Position numbers and translations under genes: made by a program. The notes beneath the pieces are model-generated. The model made no database searches, was not told where the DNA came from, and saw nothing but the letters and a program-made list of their open reading frames with translations. 64,000 bases of DNA from Kryptolebias marmoratus. Taxonomy: Eukaryota > Chordata > Actinopteri > Cyprinodontiformes > Rivulidae. Shown here piece by piece: positions 12,304-25,400 of this stretch. Position 1 is the first letter of the stretch, and each line of letters starts with the position of its first letter. The stretch spans positions 12,382,301 through 12,446,300 of the forward strand of contig NC_051433.1 in NCBI RefSeq assembly GCF_001649575.2, given 5' to 3'.

Positions 12304-15300
12304 CTGTGGTGAGAAATATGTGTCACTAGCTGGACTGTGAAAGGGTTATATAAAAGATTAACTTGTTATGTAAAGGGAAAAACACTACAAGTTAAATTGC
12401 TGTCCTTTCCATTTTAATAATTTAGGTTCTTTAAAACAAAAGGGGGAAAAAAAGGATTTAGTATTTGTTTTTGCATTGACGTGTATCTATTTGACATTTA
12501 TGCAAATTACTATACATTTAGATGAACCCTCCATTACATATTTAAAGATATTATTTTAATAAACTTGGAAAACAAATGTAGCAGCACAAATTAAAGAGAT
12601 CAGCAGCAGAGGTGCTTCAGCAAAATTAAATGAAGAAAATGTTGCAGAATGATCATGCAAACATTTGCGTATTGCTGCGATTTAGCAGGAGGCAGAATGC
12701 CTTTGGTAAAAACAGGCTAACACGAACAAAGTCAGAAAAAAACAATACTGTCGTCGCATCAAGTGAAGCAACCATCCAAGCTGACAGCATTTGTCACAGT
12801 GACAGTCACATTTTGTTCTCTGGCTTCAAAGAAGCAGCTTTTAAAAGCATCAAAGTAGGCTGGTGCATTCCTGCTGGTCTTTAGTGGATGTTCCATTTAA
12901 AAGAAAAAAAGGTTTCCTGCATGAAATAGATGTTATTGCTCGTCCTTTTGGTTTTTCTACAGATGATGGTGTTTAAAGGAATTATTTTCTGGAAAATACA
13001 GCAGAATTTTGCCCCTAATAATAGCCTTTAAATTGAAAAGTCAAAATGATGTTGCTTTTATTCATGGAAAAATGGATAGAGTAAAAACATCAATAAACTG
13101 TAAACAAGGACATAAAACACATCCTTTTATACCAATGCTACTGCACACATTGTGTTCTGCCATCATCAGTGCATTAAACTTTAGCAATTAGACAAAAGTT
13201 TAGCAATTTAGAATTTAATTAACATAACTTTTAAATTATCTTTATTTTAAGAACTCAGAGTTATTATCCAGCATTTCAGAAATGCTTTGAAATCTGGTAG
13301 TGTACACAACTTATGAGAGCTATAAAAATTAATGACTGCAGAAGCACATCTATTGTTTCAGAAGAAAAAAAGTATTTTAGATTCACCACTGTATTTTTTT
13401 TTAAACTCAAATGAATTTGTTGTGAATTATAGTTTCAGTCTTGTAGTTTTGCTGTGTCATGTTTTGGGGTCCTTGGCCACAGGATCTCAGCTGTCCTGGT
13501 TTTCAGCTCCTTACTCACCTGTTTGTCGTCTGTAATCACCCTACGCAGTACATTAGCTCTCTGGTTTCCCCATTAGCTTTCTGTCAAATCTTCTGTTAAC
13601 CCAGCTGGTTCACCTGTTGGTGTTTGTTCTTTCTATGCTGCTCCTGGATTCCTTGAGTTCATTTAGACCAGTGGTCTCCAGTCCTGGTCCTCGAGGGCCA
13701 CCATCCTGCATGTTTTACTTGTTTCTCTGCTCCAACACACCTGATTTGAATCAATAGGTGATTAACAGGCTTCTGCAGAACATGAAGAGGTAATTTAACC
13801 ACTGAATCAGGTGTGTTGGAGCAGGGAAACAAGTAACACATGCAGGATTGTGGCCCTCAAGGACCAGGATTGGAGACCCCTGATTTAGACCCTGCCTACA
13901 CTGTTCCAGATATTTTTTTAAGTCTCATTACAATATTAGCTGTAAATCTAATGTATTTTCAACCTTGAATAAAGTATTTTTATTTCTTAAACCTAGCCAC
14001 TGTCATTTTAAGCATGATGCCTTTTTGTTATTTAAGTGCAACCTAGGAGTTAAACCAGTATGAAACTCTTGCAGCGGATTTTATCTTTTTATGGGAAATT
14101 TTTATATATAAAACCTGCATTTTACAAACTAAAAATGCTCTATGCTATTGTCTATGCTGTTGTAAATGTTTGCTGCCTGTGGCAGCAAACATTTACAGCT
14201 CACTCCTATATAACATTTAAGGGTAAGAACAAACTAAAAAGTTTTATGAATTACATAACTTACTTTTAAAATTTTTATTAGGAGCCATATTTTACTGCAC
14301 ACTCCTCTATATTTTATTCATGCTTTTATAGCATTTAGTAGAAAGTAATAGTGCACATAAGTGCAAGTCAAATGTCCTTAAGCAGGGATCATACTCTCCT
14401 CAAAAAGTCTTTGTTTACATATAACTGTACACCAGAGATTAACAGGACAGTCTATGAAGAATGTAAATCAAATTAGCATTAAAGAAAACCAACTTAAACA
14501 CACTCCGTTTCAGCTGTCACAAACTGCAGAGGTCCTTAAATTATAAAAAAATATACATGTGTGACCTGATATCATTCCTTAGCTTTGTGGTTTAATATTT
14601 TATGTTTAGCTGTTAACGTATCAAATTTAATTTTAAGTCTTTTAAGTCTTTTGTACTGAATGCATGGTGATAATGATTTTAGCAGATTGAATAGTGAGGC
14701 TTGGGGGAAAAAAATGACTGTGTCAACCACATGCTCTGACTCATAATCTGTGCAGTGCAAAGCTTCCACCACCATTTTACCACTCGGCCCTCTGAATTCA
14801 GGCATTTTGACGTGGAGTGGCACAGGAACTCAGTACTGCAGTTTGACTTTTCATACTGGTTTAAAACCGTGCACAGATTTAATCAAGAAGATGCAGTACG
14901 TATACATCAACAAATGCTTTTCATCACCAGGCTCAAGACAAAGGCTTTAATGAGATATGTAACAAGAATGCAAAATGCAGTCATTAATTTCTAGGTAATA
15001 AGCCTTGTGCTTGAAAAAAAATAGTAATTGTGAGTGTATTATAAAGTGTGTTAGTACCTCAGAGTAACTCTGCACAGCGTTGATGAATGCCTCATCAGCT
15101 ACAATTTGCGTGTCTCCATTGAGGAAGGCCTGGAAGCGATCCTTGGTCTGCTGAAGCTGCTGCTTGGTTATCTTTAGGAGGAAGGACAAACAGTACAGAA
15201 AAATGTGTCAAAACAAGCACAGGTTTACGTAAAATACCTAAAATTGTATTCACATGGTCAGAAACCGTTTATGGCTCTTTCTATATGAGCAACAAGTGCT

Positions 15301-16139
15301 TGGCCTTTTATTATCCTGCTGTGTTTCCTATAGGTTTACCTTTGCATTTAATTTTAGACAGCAATCATCCAGGATTTGAATAATGAGGCCTTCTAAAATC
15401 CCAGAGTGCCTCAAGCCATAATACTGTTTGAAGTTCAGGAACCTCGTTTCAGCAGATTATATCCCCAGACTCATTCTTTCAGTAAAAGCACGGTGATTGT
15501 ATGCAAAAGAAGGAATTTAGATTCTTAGACTACTTTTCCCCCCCATTATAATCCACTTCAAAGCTGACCAATCACACAGCCCTACTTTAGCAAAGCTCAT
15601 GACTGAAAACCTACAATGTCTGAAATCCTCCATACAGATAACAACCTCAATTCTACTGCGAACTCAACAATCGGACAACCTACAAAAATGACCCTCAGTT
15701 TTAAATCACTCCACTGGGCATTTTAGATCATGGTCCAACGAAGCTGAAACAATCCACAAATAAAAGAGATGCCACCCTAATGTCACCCAACTGCACACCT
15801 CCAGGCCTCAGCTGTACTCTGACTTTCCTGCCCATGAGGACGGCCATCACGGCTGGTAAAAACACACTTATTATTTATATAACAGTTAGTGGAACTTTTA
15901 CATTTTCACTGGATAATATAAATGGTAATATTCCAGGTCACTTGACAGAGGTATCACACTGCAAGTTTAAACATGTACACACACACGCACACAAACAGCA
16001 GAAAAAGCATTTAAAGACATAAAAAGGTCTTTTTGCTTCCTAAACCTAACCAAGTAGCTTTGGTGCTTAAGCGTACAGACCACAAATATACATACACACA
16101 CACACAAATATACATACACACACACACACACATATGTAT

Positions 16140-16225
<86 letters not shown>

Positions 16226-16430
16226 TATATGTAAACTCCAACCTGTTGGATTATTGTCCTAAAGTATCTGATCTGCTGGTATGCAGCAACTACACTCCTT
16301 GAATTGGACTTTAGCTTCTTTTTTTCAATTTGTTTAATGGCTGCAGTACAGCCCAAAAGAAAAAACAAAATAAAATCAGGACAATGTTAAAGCCTTTGCT
16401 GTAAAAAAATATATATAAAAAATATATAAA

Positions 16431-16465
<35 letters not shown>

Positions 16466-19400
16466 TTTGTGCTGTGGGCCAACATAATCTATTTAGATTG
16501 TACTGTTTTTATTTTATTTTTTTTATAGCTTTACCATTAGAAACAAAAGGTGAGCGTAAAAGTTTAATTTAGCTGAAATAATTTGCATAAGCAGTAAATT
16601 ATAAGCTGTTTTGCCCTAATTTTAGGAGAATCACTTAATTCAAATGTGCTCTTTATTCTTCATTTGTTTCGGTTTTGAACTTTGCACAGATCTAAAAGTC
16701 CTGGGACTGATTTTCTGCATGGTTAGGGAGTCAGTGACCTATCAATCAGTTGATCTTGTAACAACTGTCTCTTATCTTACAGTTTAAACCGTTCTGGGTA
16801 TCAAACAAGCACAAGGACCTGCTGGTAATGTGTCTCTGTGCATTCAGCAGTACACCGCAAGTGACAGACTTTGGTGTAGGAGTGAGATGGAAAAACAGCA
16901 CATATCATGTCCCTGTGAGGCAATCTCATCACCATCTGTGTGTCACACCACCCTAACCCCCCTTTGATAACACCCAGAAAATAAGGGTCATATATTATAG
17001 GATTTTACATTAGGAGGCAAAGACAAAATGTCAGAATAAGAAAAATGTCAGCCATATAACCAGTAGGACAAGGGCAAAATAACAGATCCACACACCAGAG
17101 GTCAATCATAACTTGACCTCTCCATTGCTGGTCGTAAGAACTGTATTGATTGGAACTCAAACCTTCACAAATCATTGCACCAAGACATCACTTCTGATTC
17201 TACCTTTTAACATCTTTTGTGGTATAGCGATTGTCAGGACGATACATCAATTAATGTATAATTCATAAACGCAGAAGTTCCACTCAAAACATAAAGCAGC
17301 ACATCAACCACATTGGATATCAATACTAATATTTCTACTTTAAGGTTTGAGGTTGATTCATTTTTGTAACTATTAGATGTGAAAGCTAAGAAAAAGCATG
17401 GGCCATGCCTGTAGAGTTTTATTGGATTGTGTTGTTTCAGGAACATCCCGAGGCAACAAACGTTAATATTACCACCAGTATGCAGATTAGTCTGCTCTGA
17501 GGCGAAACATGCATCTTTTTTTCCCCATGTCCATTTCTGAAAACAGGCCTGAGGATACAAACTTCAAGACGAATGTCTTATATTGTAATATATTGTGCAC
17601 AATGTACAGAATATATTTAATTTATCAAAATTCATCATAAATGTACTACTTCTAAATGTTTCCCCTCTGAAGGGAATTAAATGCAGGAATAATTTATTTT
17701 ACTTTCTTGCAAATTGATGAAACACACTTGCAAAAAACACAGAATATTGTATGATTAATGTGTATAACATTAGGGAAAGCACAATCCAAGACAGTTTGAA
17801 AAAACGACCCAAATATTTAAGAAAAGATCTGTTTAAAGGGCACAAATCAAACACTAAGAACCACGGCGAGAAGACTGAATGGATTTTAATTGCATATTAA
17901 TGAGCAGCTGTAATTACAGCTGAAACAACACATCAACATATCAATAAATTAAAAAAAAAACCTGATCAAAAATATTTGTTTTTTTCATCCACAGTGGAGA
18001 TATAAATTAAAAACCTTTTGAAAAAGTTACTTGAACTGGTACTTTTGATGTGGACCCAAGTTAAATTACATTTTCATTAAACTTATCAACAATGAAACGT
18101 GGTATTAGTTGCTACTTTAGTTGTAGTTTTCTGCTCACAAGTTTTGTGCAGAGTAATTACAGTACAAAATCAGGGAGACGAGATATGGCATTCTCCCACT
18201 GACAGAGCTTATTTATGTTTTACTTGCAGGTTTTTACTACGAAAGGTCAAAGCTATTAATAATTTGGCTTCTGCTGACAGTTTCCTTTGGTCAGTCTGAC
18301 TTTATGTGACAACACAGTGAGCCGCTAACTGTGTCTGTCTTACTCTGCAGCACTGACACCGAAGCACGCTGCATTAAACCAGGTGAGTTTTCCTCTAACA
18401 AAGCACACTTCAAATGCATTAAGTATTTATGACTTTCACCTTCAGTGCTTTTCATTCCATTGCTAATTAGAGAACTGAGGTGATTAGTAACCAAGCTGAT
18501 AGATGAGTGGGAAAAAAAGTCTCCATTTTCATCAGTATAGGCAGACTCTGAAGACACACTTTCCTGCTTCGCTCTTATTGATCCCCTCTCTGTAGCTCTT
18601 ATCAAGATTGCAGCGTTACAAAGTGATTCATTTGCCTGCAATGAAGTAGGCAGTGACATTAATCACCCTTCACATATCAATAGAGAAGCGTTGCACATGT
18701 ATCGTAATTTCCTTGCGGCTCAAGCTCTCAGTGGATTTTGAGCATTGAAGCTCAAAGTCAAAACACCCAGGTTTAAATGCGCGCGTTCTTTACTTTTTTG
18801 TATGTTCCTGAATGCGATATAATTGGTTAGAAATCTCTGACAAGTTTTAATCAAACATAACTTTAAAAAGTGAGAACTGAACCAACGGGGTTAGCTCTTA
18901 GAAACAACGTGCAGTATGCTGATACTGCTAATCTTCCATAAAATGAAAAATTATTTACTTTTACTTTTTCATGTTATTATAAACAGCATATGTTACCAAT
19001 GTGAGTGCAGGAGAAAGTGCTATAAGAAATACTGTGATTTTTATAAGGATTAAAAAGCACATTTTGGGGTATCTATACTCTGTCTGTTATATAAACACAC
19101 TAGCCAGTAGAACTAGTTCCCTTTGAGTTTTTGTTTTACCTTTACTTTCTGCCCTTTTTGTCACAACAGGTTTCTGTTATCAGTTGACCCACCTGCAGCT
19201 TCTTTTGTCATTACTCCTCTGTGTGTAAATGTTCCCAGGGTTTCCTTCTGTTCTTTCCCAGGTTGTTGACTTTCCGCTGTCTCTCCAGCCCATCCTTTAG
19301 TTTAGCTCGGTTCATCCTGCTACTGCAGGGTCCTTGGCTTTGCCTGCAGAATTCTGGGTGCATAAAACCTGCCTGCCTTCTCCTGAGAACCATGGATAAT

Positions 19401-22400
19401 GACTAAACTAAACAGTTGTATTTGTCTTTATGACAATAAAACATTTATAAGAAAATACCTACATTTGTAGGTTTCTTTAGTGCAGCCCATAATCCTTCAT
19501 TTGAAATGTGACTTTGAAAAATCTCAGTTTAAAGAACCGAAAAGCACTGTCTCTTTATCCTCCTTTACATATAAAAACAAACTATTGAGACACCTCTGGT
19601 CCTCGAGGTGAATGTGTAAACAGAGGGCCAGAGCAAAAGGGGGAAATGTGATTCACTCTTAAAGTTATAAAGAAAAAAGGTAAAACTTTATCCTATATGG
19701 TAAACATTATACTTATTTACTTGTCTAAAAGTAAAGAAATACTTAAAAAAGTATAAACTAAGTTCAGTTAAAAAATGTATTGCACCAATATTCAGTAGTT
19801 ATCATCATCAAATGTATTGATCTGATAGTAGTTAAATAAAGAATGAAAAGATGAAATAATTATAAAAAAACATGTTAGACATGACTCACCTTTGTTTCTT
19901 TTCCTCCTTTTGTTAAATTAAAAAGGGGCTTCAACCTTTTTTTCACTAATTAATAACTTGATGTATGCATTTGATGTGCATTACGGATAATATAGCTTCC
20001 TGACATGATGTATAAATTACAATAGTCATCATTGTTTATCAGCTTTTTTAAAAGTTTTGAATCAACATGTCATCAACTTGTGAGGACGCCATTTCAGCCA
20101 TCCTTGCAGTGCCGGGACGGATGGAGTCATTAGTTAATTGAATGCAGCGTACAGTGAAGCAACTGCATGTCAGTGCAGTAAAGTCCGCCGTGCTGACTCA
20201 CGTTTGAGCTTTTTTCTGGGATTATATAACGCTGAAAGGGTAAGTTAAATTAGGCTGTTTTCCAAAAGCAAACAACTGCAAAATAAATGGGTGGAGTGTT
20301 TGGGAAATAGAGTCATATTTGAAATATTAAAGAAGATATTAGTACATGTGACAGAGTACAAACTCAAAATGAGTTATTTAACAAGAAGCATAATGTTTGT
20401 TGGTGGAATTTGAATTTGAATAAACCCAAATAGTCAATATATTTGTCAATAAAAATGAAAAAAAGTCAATAAAAATGTGTTATATGAGCTAAACATCCTT
20501 ATTGTGTGTGAATATGTCTGCATCTGCTGGTGTTCAGCAAACATAGTCTCATCAGGTCTGCTCACCAGACAAAGAGGATTTTATTTGTATGGCAGATGAT
20601 ACCAGAGGTCCACATCTGAGTAAACAGCCAGAGAAAGAAGAACAAGCACTGCATAAGAGCTGCACACAATCTACCAGCAGCCAGAACTCACCAAACAAAA
20701 ACAAAACCAACATCGTGTAGTGACTGTGATCATGAAACTACCTTATACAAATACAGATGCACCAGCTATTGTACCTATCCAGACTCACCTTTTAAAGACA
20801 CACACACAAACAGGAAAGGCAAATATCTCTCTACTGGGTTAGTAAACAGCCGGGTGTATATTCTGCACAGAGCTTGATGCACTGCAAACAGGGAGAAAAC
20901 AGGGAGCTTTGGCTCTTTATAACCAGCCTTCACACTATTGTCATACTCGTCACTGTGGCACTGCTGTTATATCCAGGAGAACACTGTGTTCACATCAAGC
21001 AAAGCACCGTCTTATAACAGTCATCCATTATCACACCACCAACTCACTGCCAGAAGACATGCAGCTCAGCTGCTTCCTCGCTGTGCTCATTCACTTACTG
21101 TGTACAAAATAAAATGCCACAAAGTCCGTGGAATAGTGAGAACATCTACTGGACAGTTTAAAATTGGTCCCAAACTATTTAATCAGTTTTTTGCATTGCA
21201 CTGTAAACAAATAAATAATCTTGATGTGTCAGCAGCAGCACTTGTCCTACACATAAACCAACCTTATAGGGGATATTTTGGACATTTTGAAGTAGGAAGT
21301 TGTGAACAATAAATATCTTACCTGTTGCAGATAGCTCTTTGAATGGCCTGAGTTTGGAGAAAAATACTTTAATTCTGACCAGAATGACAAGCTAACATCT
21401 AGTTCGAGCTGGGCCAACACTAAAGTAGATTGTTGTCATTTTAGAACAACTCCAGCCTCCACAATTTGATACCAGTTGATCTGAGCACAGTTTAGAAACA
21501 TTTTTCCGTCAGTTTAGCTGAACTTTTATAAAATTCCTTGGTGTCGCTGCCACTATTTGCGCTTGTAAATAACTATAGAAAACATGAACTGTGCAATCCT
21601 CACCCTCATGGGTCAACTAGTCAAGAAATTATGTGAGTGGTGATCCTTGTCTCGGTGCCCTGTATTTACAAAGGGGAAAAATAGTAAATGTTGGAACTCA
21701 TGTTTATATCTTCGTTTTTATTTCATGCAAATGTTTTACCGCAGCTTGTAGCAATTAGTAAAGACATTCAAGAGTCTTTGGTGCAAAGCTATGTGGTGGT
21801 GAGTATCACATTAGCTTGAACTCTGATGCTGACGGTGTGTTTGTTTCTGCGTGGCTTCCTTCTTACAGTTATGATGTTATATCTTTGCTCAATGGTGAAG
21901 CACATTTGTAAAATGTGAAAAATATGTTCTAAAATTGCAGGCATTTGTGAACAAGACCTCTTGGCTCATCACATCAACAGCCTGTTTTTTTTTATTAAGG
22001 TTTTCAGTTTTTGTTTTTCATCTGTCTACTTGCCTCCATTTTAGGTCCTCTCAGCAACTACACACAGCGGAGTTGCACGTATGTATTGCATGATTTGCAT
22101 GAATGTCTGAACCAAACTCCATTTGTTTAGTGAAAATGATATTGCTGCAGTACAAATCTACGGAGATGAAATGGGGGTGTTGGTTCTTTGGTGTTGCTGA
22201 GCTGATAATGTAACACAAGTTACACATCCTGGAAGTGCATAGATGCTTCTCAGTAGCATTTAGGATTATTGCACATCCAGGACTACACCATTTATTGTCA
22301 ACAAGCAATGCCATTACCCCAATCCCCCCCCCCACACACACACACACCCTCCCACCTTGACTCTTACAGCTTTGTATGCAGTTTTCCGTCTGCCCATACA

Positions 22401-25400
22401 GTCTGACACTTATATAAACTAGAGTCTGACATATCCCGGTGAAACTGCATTCTCAATATTTCCTTTGTGCCCTCTTTACAGCTCAATGCGCGCCTGTTTT
22501 ATTTCCCAGTAAGATCGCAATACCCATAACGATCAACAGAAGAAATCGCACAAACTTCCTCACCCTTTGCTTTCTGTTTTGCTCCTATCCTCCCATCTGA
22601 CCATTTACGCGGGTGGTACTTCAGGTATAGAAGCCTCAATCAGCTCTTATAAAATGTAAGTGTTTTTTGTTGTTGTTGGCTCTGTCTCAGTATCTCAAGA
22701 AATAAAACATATTGTGAAAATCTGTGTTTTTATTGAAAATAACATGTAGAAAATCTGAACTTGAGTTAAAGAAAGACACAGTGTGATCAGAGCTGCAACT
22801 AGTGCAGCAATGAAGAGGGAAAACACTAAAAAAGGCTCTCACACTGCAGGGCTCCACTAGTGGCTCATTTATAGCACTAAAGGTACATTTTCAGCAGAAC
22901 GGCTCTTCATCTTTAGTCCTGTGTCATTCTACAGCAGGAAACAGATCATTTTCTAAATATAGAGCAAGAAATTTGGTCTTTTGTATGAGACTCCTCAGTG
23001 GTTTTAGGAGCGTTTTGTTGAATGAAATGTCAGAAAGCTGAATCAATTATTGAATTAGTCAAATTGATCAAATGTACCTGTAAAACTGTGGATACACACA
23101 GGAAAGCCAACTGAAGATATCGTGCTCAAAGAACTTGAGGTGCTAAATATTAGGTGATTAAGCAGCTAATTAAAAGATGAATCAAATGATTATTTAGTCA
23201 GCAAATAAAGATTACTTGAATACCTCAAACAGCTATTCTCAAATTAAACAAATAAGATAATTAAGAGCTGTGTGAATGGTTGTCTTTATTTAGCATGAAA
23301 ACAGAAGTAACAACACTGATATGATGCAGTTTTTTATACTTTGACAGAGAACAAAGCTGACAGTGGGTCAGTATTTCCATTATTGGCACATTGCTCTCAT
23401 CAACACTCCATCCTTCAGTCGCAAATCCCTCAACCTGTGATCTGTTTCTTTCATTTCTCTTCCACAACACTTCACTTCCCAAGGTGATCATGTCTGTTAA
23501 CTCTCGGTTGGAGTCATGTAAGGTTTGCACTGTGTGCGCTCATCCAACAGTCAAGATATATTTTACAGACATTAAAACAGACAGCACAGGTCAGAATATT
23601 GTTTTTTTATTGATGAACTGAAAAATGGTGGGTGAATTTAGAAGAGAGTAAGGATTTAAAGAACTGTTTCCAGTAGTAGAGTTATAATGTAGATCTGGTG
23701 GCACCATGTACTGAGTGTGAAGGTTAAATAGTGTTTAACTACAATAGGATGTTTCTTTTCATGTTTGGAACACTGAACTTTTTGCCTCGAGCTACAGTGA
23801 CTGTTTGTTACAAGCCCAGAGGGAAAAAGATAAAAATGTCAGTGTGAGGCACTGAGCCACCAGTAGAGCTGCCAGAAGAGTTGGGATTCTCAAAGTTTGT
23901 GAAACTCCACTAAGGAGGAGAAATGCCATTCGAACTAAAGCTACTTCCTCACTTGATGTTTAGATGAGATACCTAGAGACACCAAAATCCTTTAGGTGTT
24001 AAAACTGAATGAGATTTGGGGCTTCGAAGGGCTAAAAACAAGTGGTTTTAGGTTTTTTTTTCTAAAACTGTTTTTGTTCAGTTTAACTCGACTGGTGTTC
24101 ATGTATCTTGTTTCAGTCTTGTATTTCAGATTTTGTTACAATACTTTTGGTTATTTTGTTCGTCTGTCTTTGCATGTTGCATCTAATTTTATTTCCCCTA
24201 CTGGTTTGCCTCTGTAATTGTCTTGAATGTGTATTTATAGTCTTTGTGTCAGTCTCCCTTCATTTGTCTGCTTGTTCAGGCTCTATTCCTCAGGTCAGTG
24301 CAGCTTGTGATGTGTCTGGTTTATATTTGAATTAGTAAGGGGAGTTATGGCTGTTTTCTGGGATTTGAAACATTTGGCTCAGCTAACTCTTTCAGCTCTA
24401 GAACCACTCATCACATTGTACTTCTTCTGAGACACTGCTCTGAACTGGCTCTTTCAGTTCCCAAACGGCTCTCAAACAACTCCCAAAGAGCCTTTTGGTA
24501 CTTGCTATGTACGAAAAATGTCTTTGTTTCATGTAAGTTTCTTTGTTTGTTTTGACTTACAACTCTTATGTCCTGCATTTAGGTCTTCCTTCCAACCACA
24601 ATCACCTCAAACCTCAATAGTGACAATATTTTTATTGCTTGCCACAGAAAAGCAGGTGGTTTTGCCTGTGCATATGTCTGTTTTTGTTTCTGTTGTAAAG
24701 CGCTTTGGATCGCCTTGTTGCTGAAAAGTGCTATATAAATAAATCTCACACTTCACCTCACTTACCAAAATATTTCAGGAACCGCTTGACAAAATTTCAA
24801 TGAAACCTGCAGAAAGTAACCACAAGATGTACATGTACAACTGATTAACTGTTGGAGTCAACCCAATTCAAGATGGCTGCCACAGCCCACTGGCATTAAA
24901 ATATCCCAAAATAGCTATAACTCAGTCAGTTTTATACATATTAACCTAAGATCTGATTTGGTAGTAGCTCAGACCAATCCCCAACACATATTATGAGCAC
25001 TAATAAGCTGTGCTAGAGCTTTGTTTCAGATTTTCTCATTAACAATATGTAGTCATCAGTCAGATTTACAGATATTGAGCTACAATTTGGTGTAGTAGTA
25101 GCTGAGTGTCATGCACAGCACAAACTCAGAGTGTAACTTCTCCTACATGCATAATGTTTTTGTTTCATGGTTTCACCAAAATGGCTACAACTCCATCATT
25201 TTTTTAACATAAGATGATCTCAGTCTTAATCTCTGGCATGAAAGGCAGCGGGTGATATGCATTCCTTCAAGGAATGCTAGGCCTTTAATTACATTTTCAG
25301 TCAGTTAATGATAGGAGTATCAACTTGGGGGAAAATCCAGTTTGGATTTATTCTTCGTTTTCTTTCCATTTGTCCATGTTTCAGAGTCATTAGTTACATT

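Larger units (their letters stand above)
12304..15057. other. cadps intron 2 - non-coding
   Basis: 2,754 bases with no recognisable exon. Holds a hAT-type MITE at 13669-13882 and a perfect hairpin at 14161-14197. The rest is AT-rich. Confidence 0.85.

Noticed and set aside
15967..16368. Open frames on both strands encoding Tyr-Ile or Thr-His repeats
   Set aside because: They are translations of the (CA)n/(TA)n microsatellite; no homology, no splice context.
20938..21312. 124-codon plus-strand frame in cadps intron 1
   Set aside because: No recognisable domain; ends in dispersed repeat family B.
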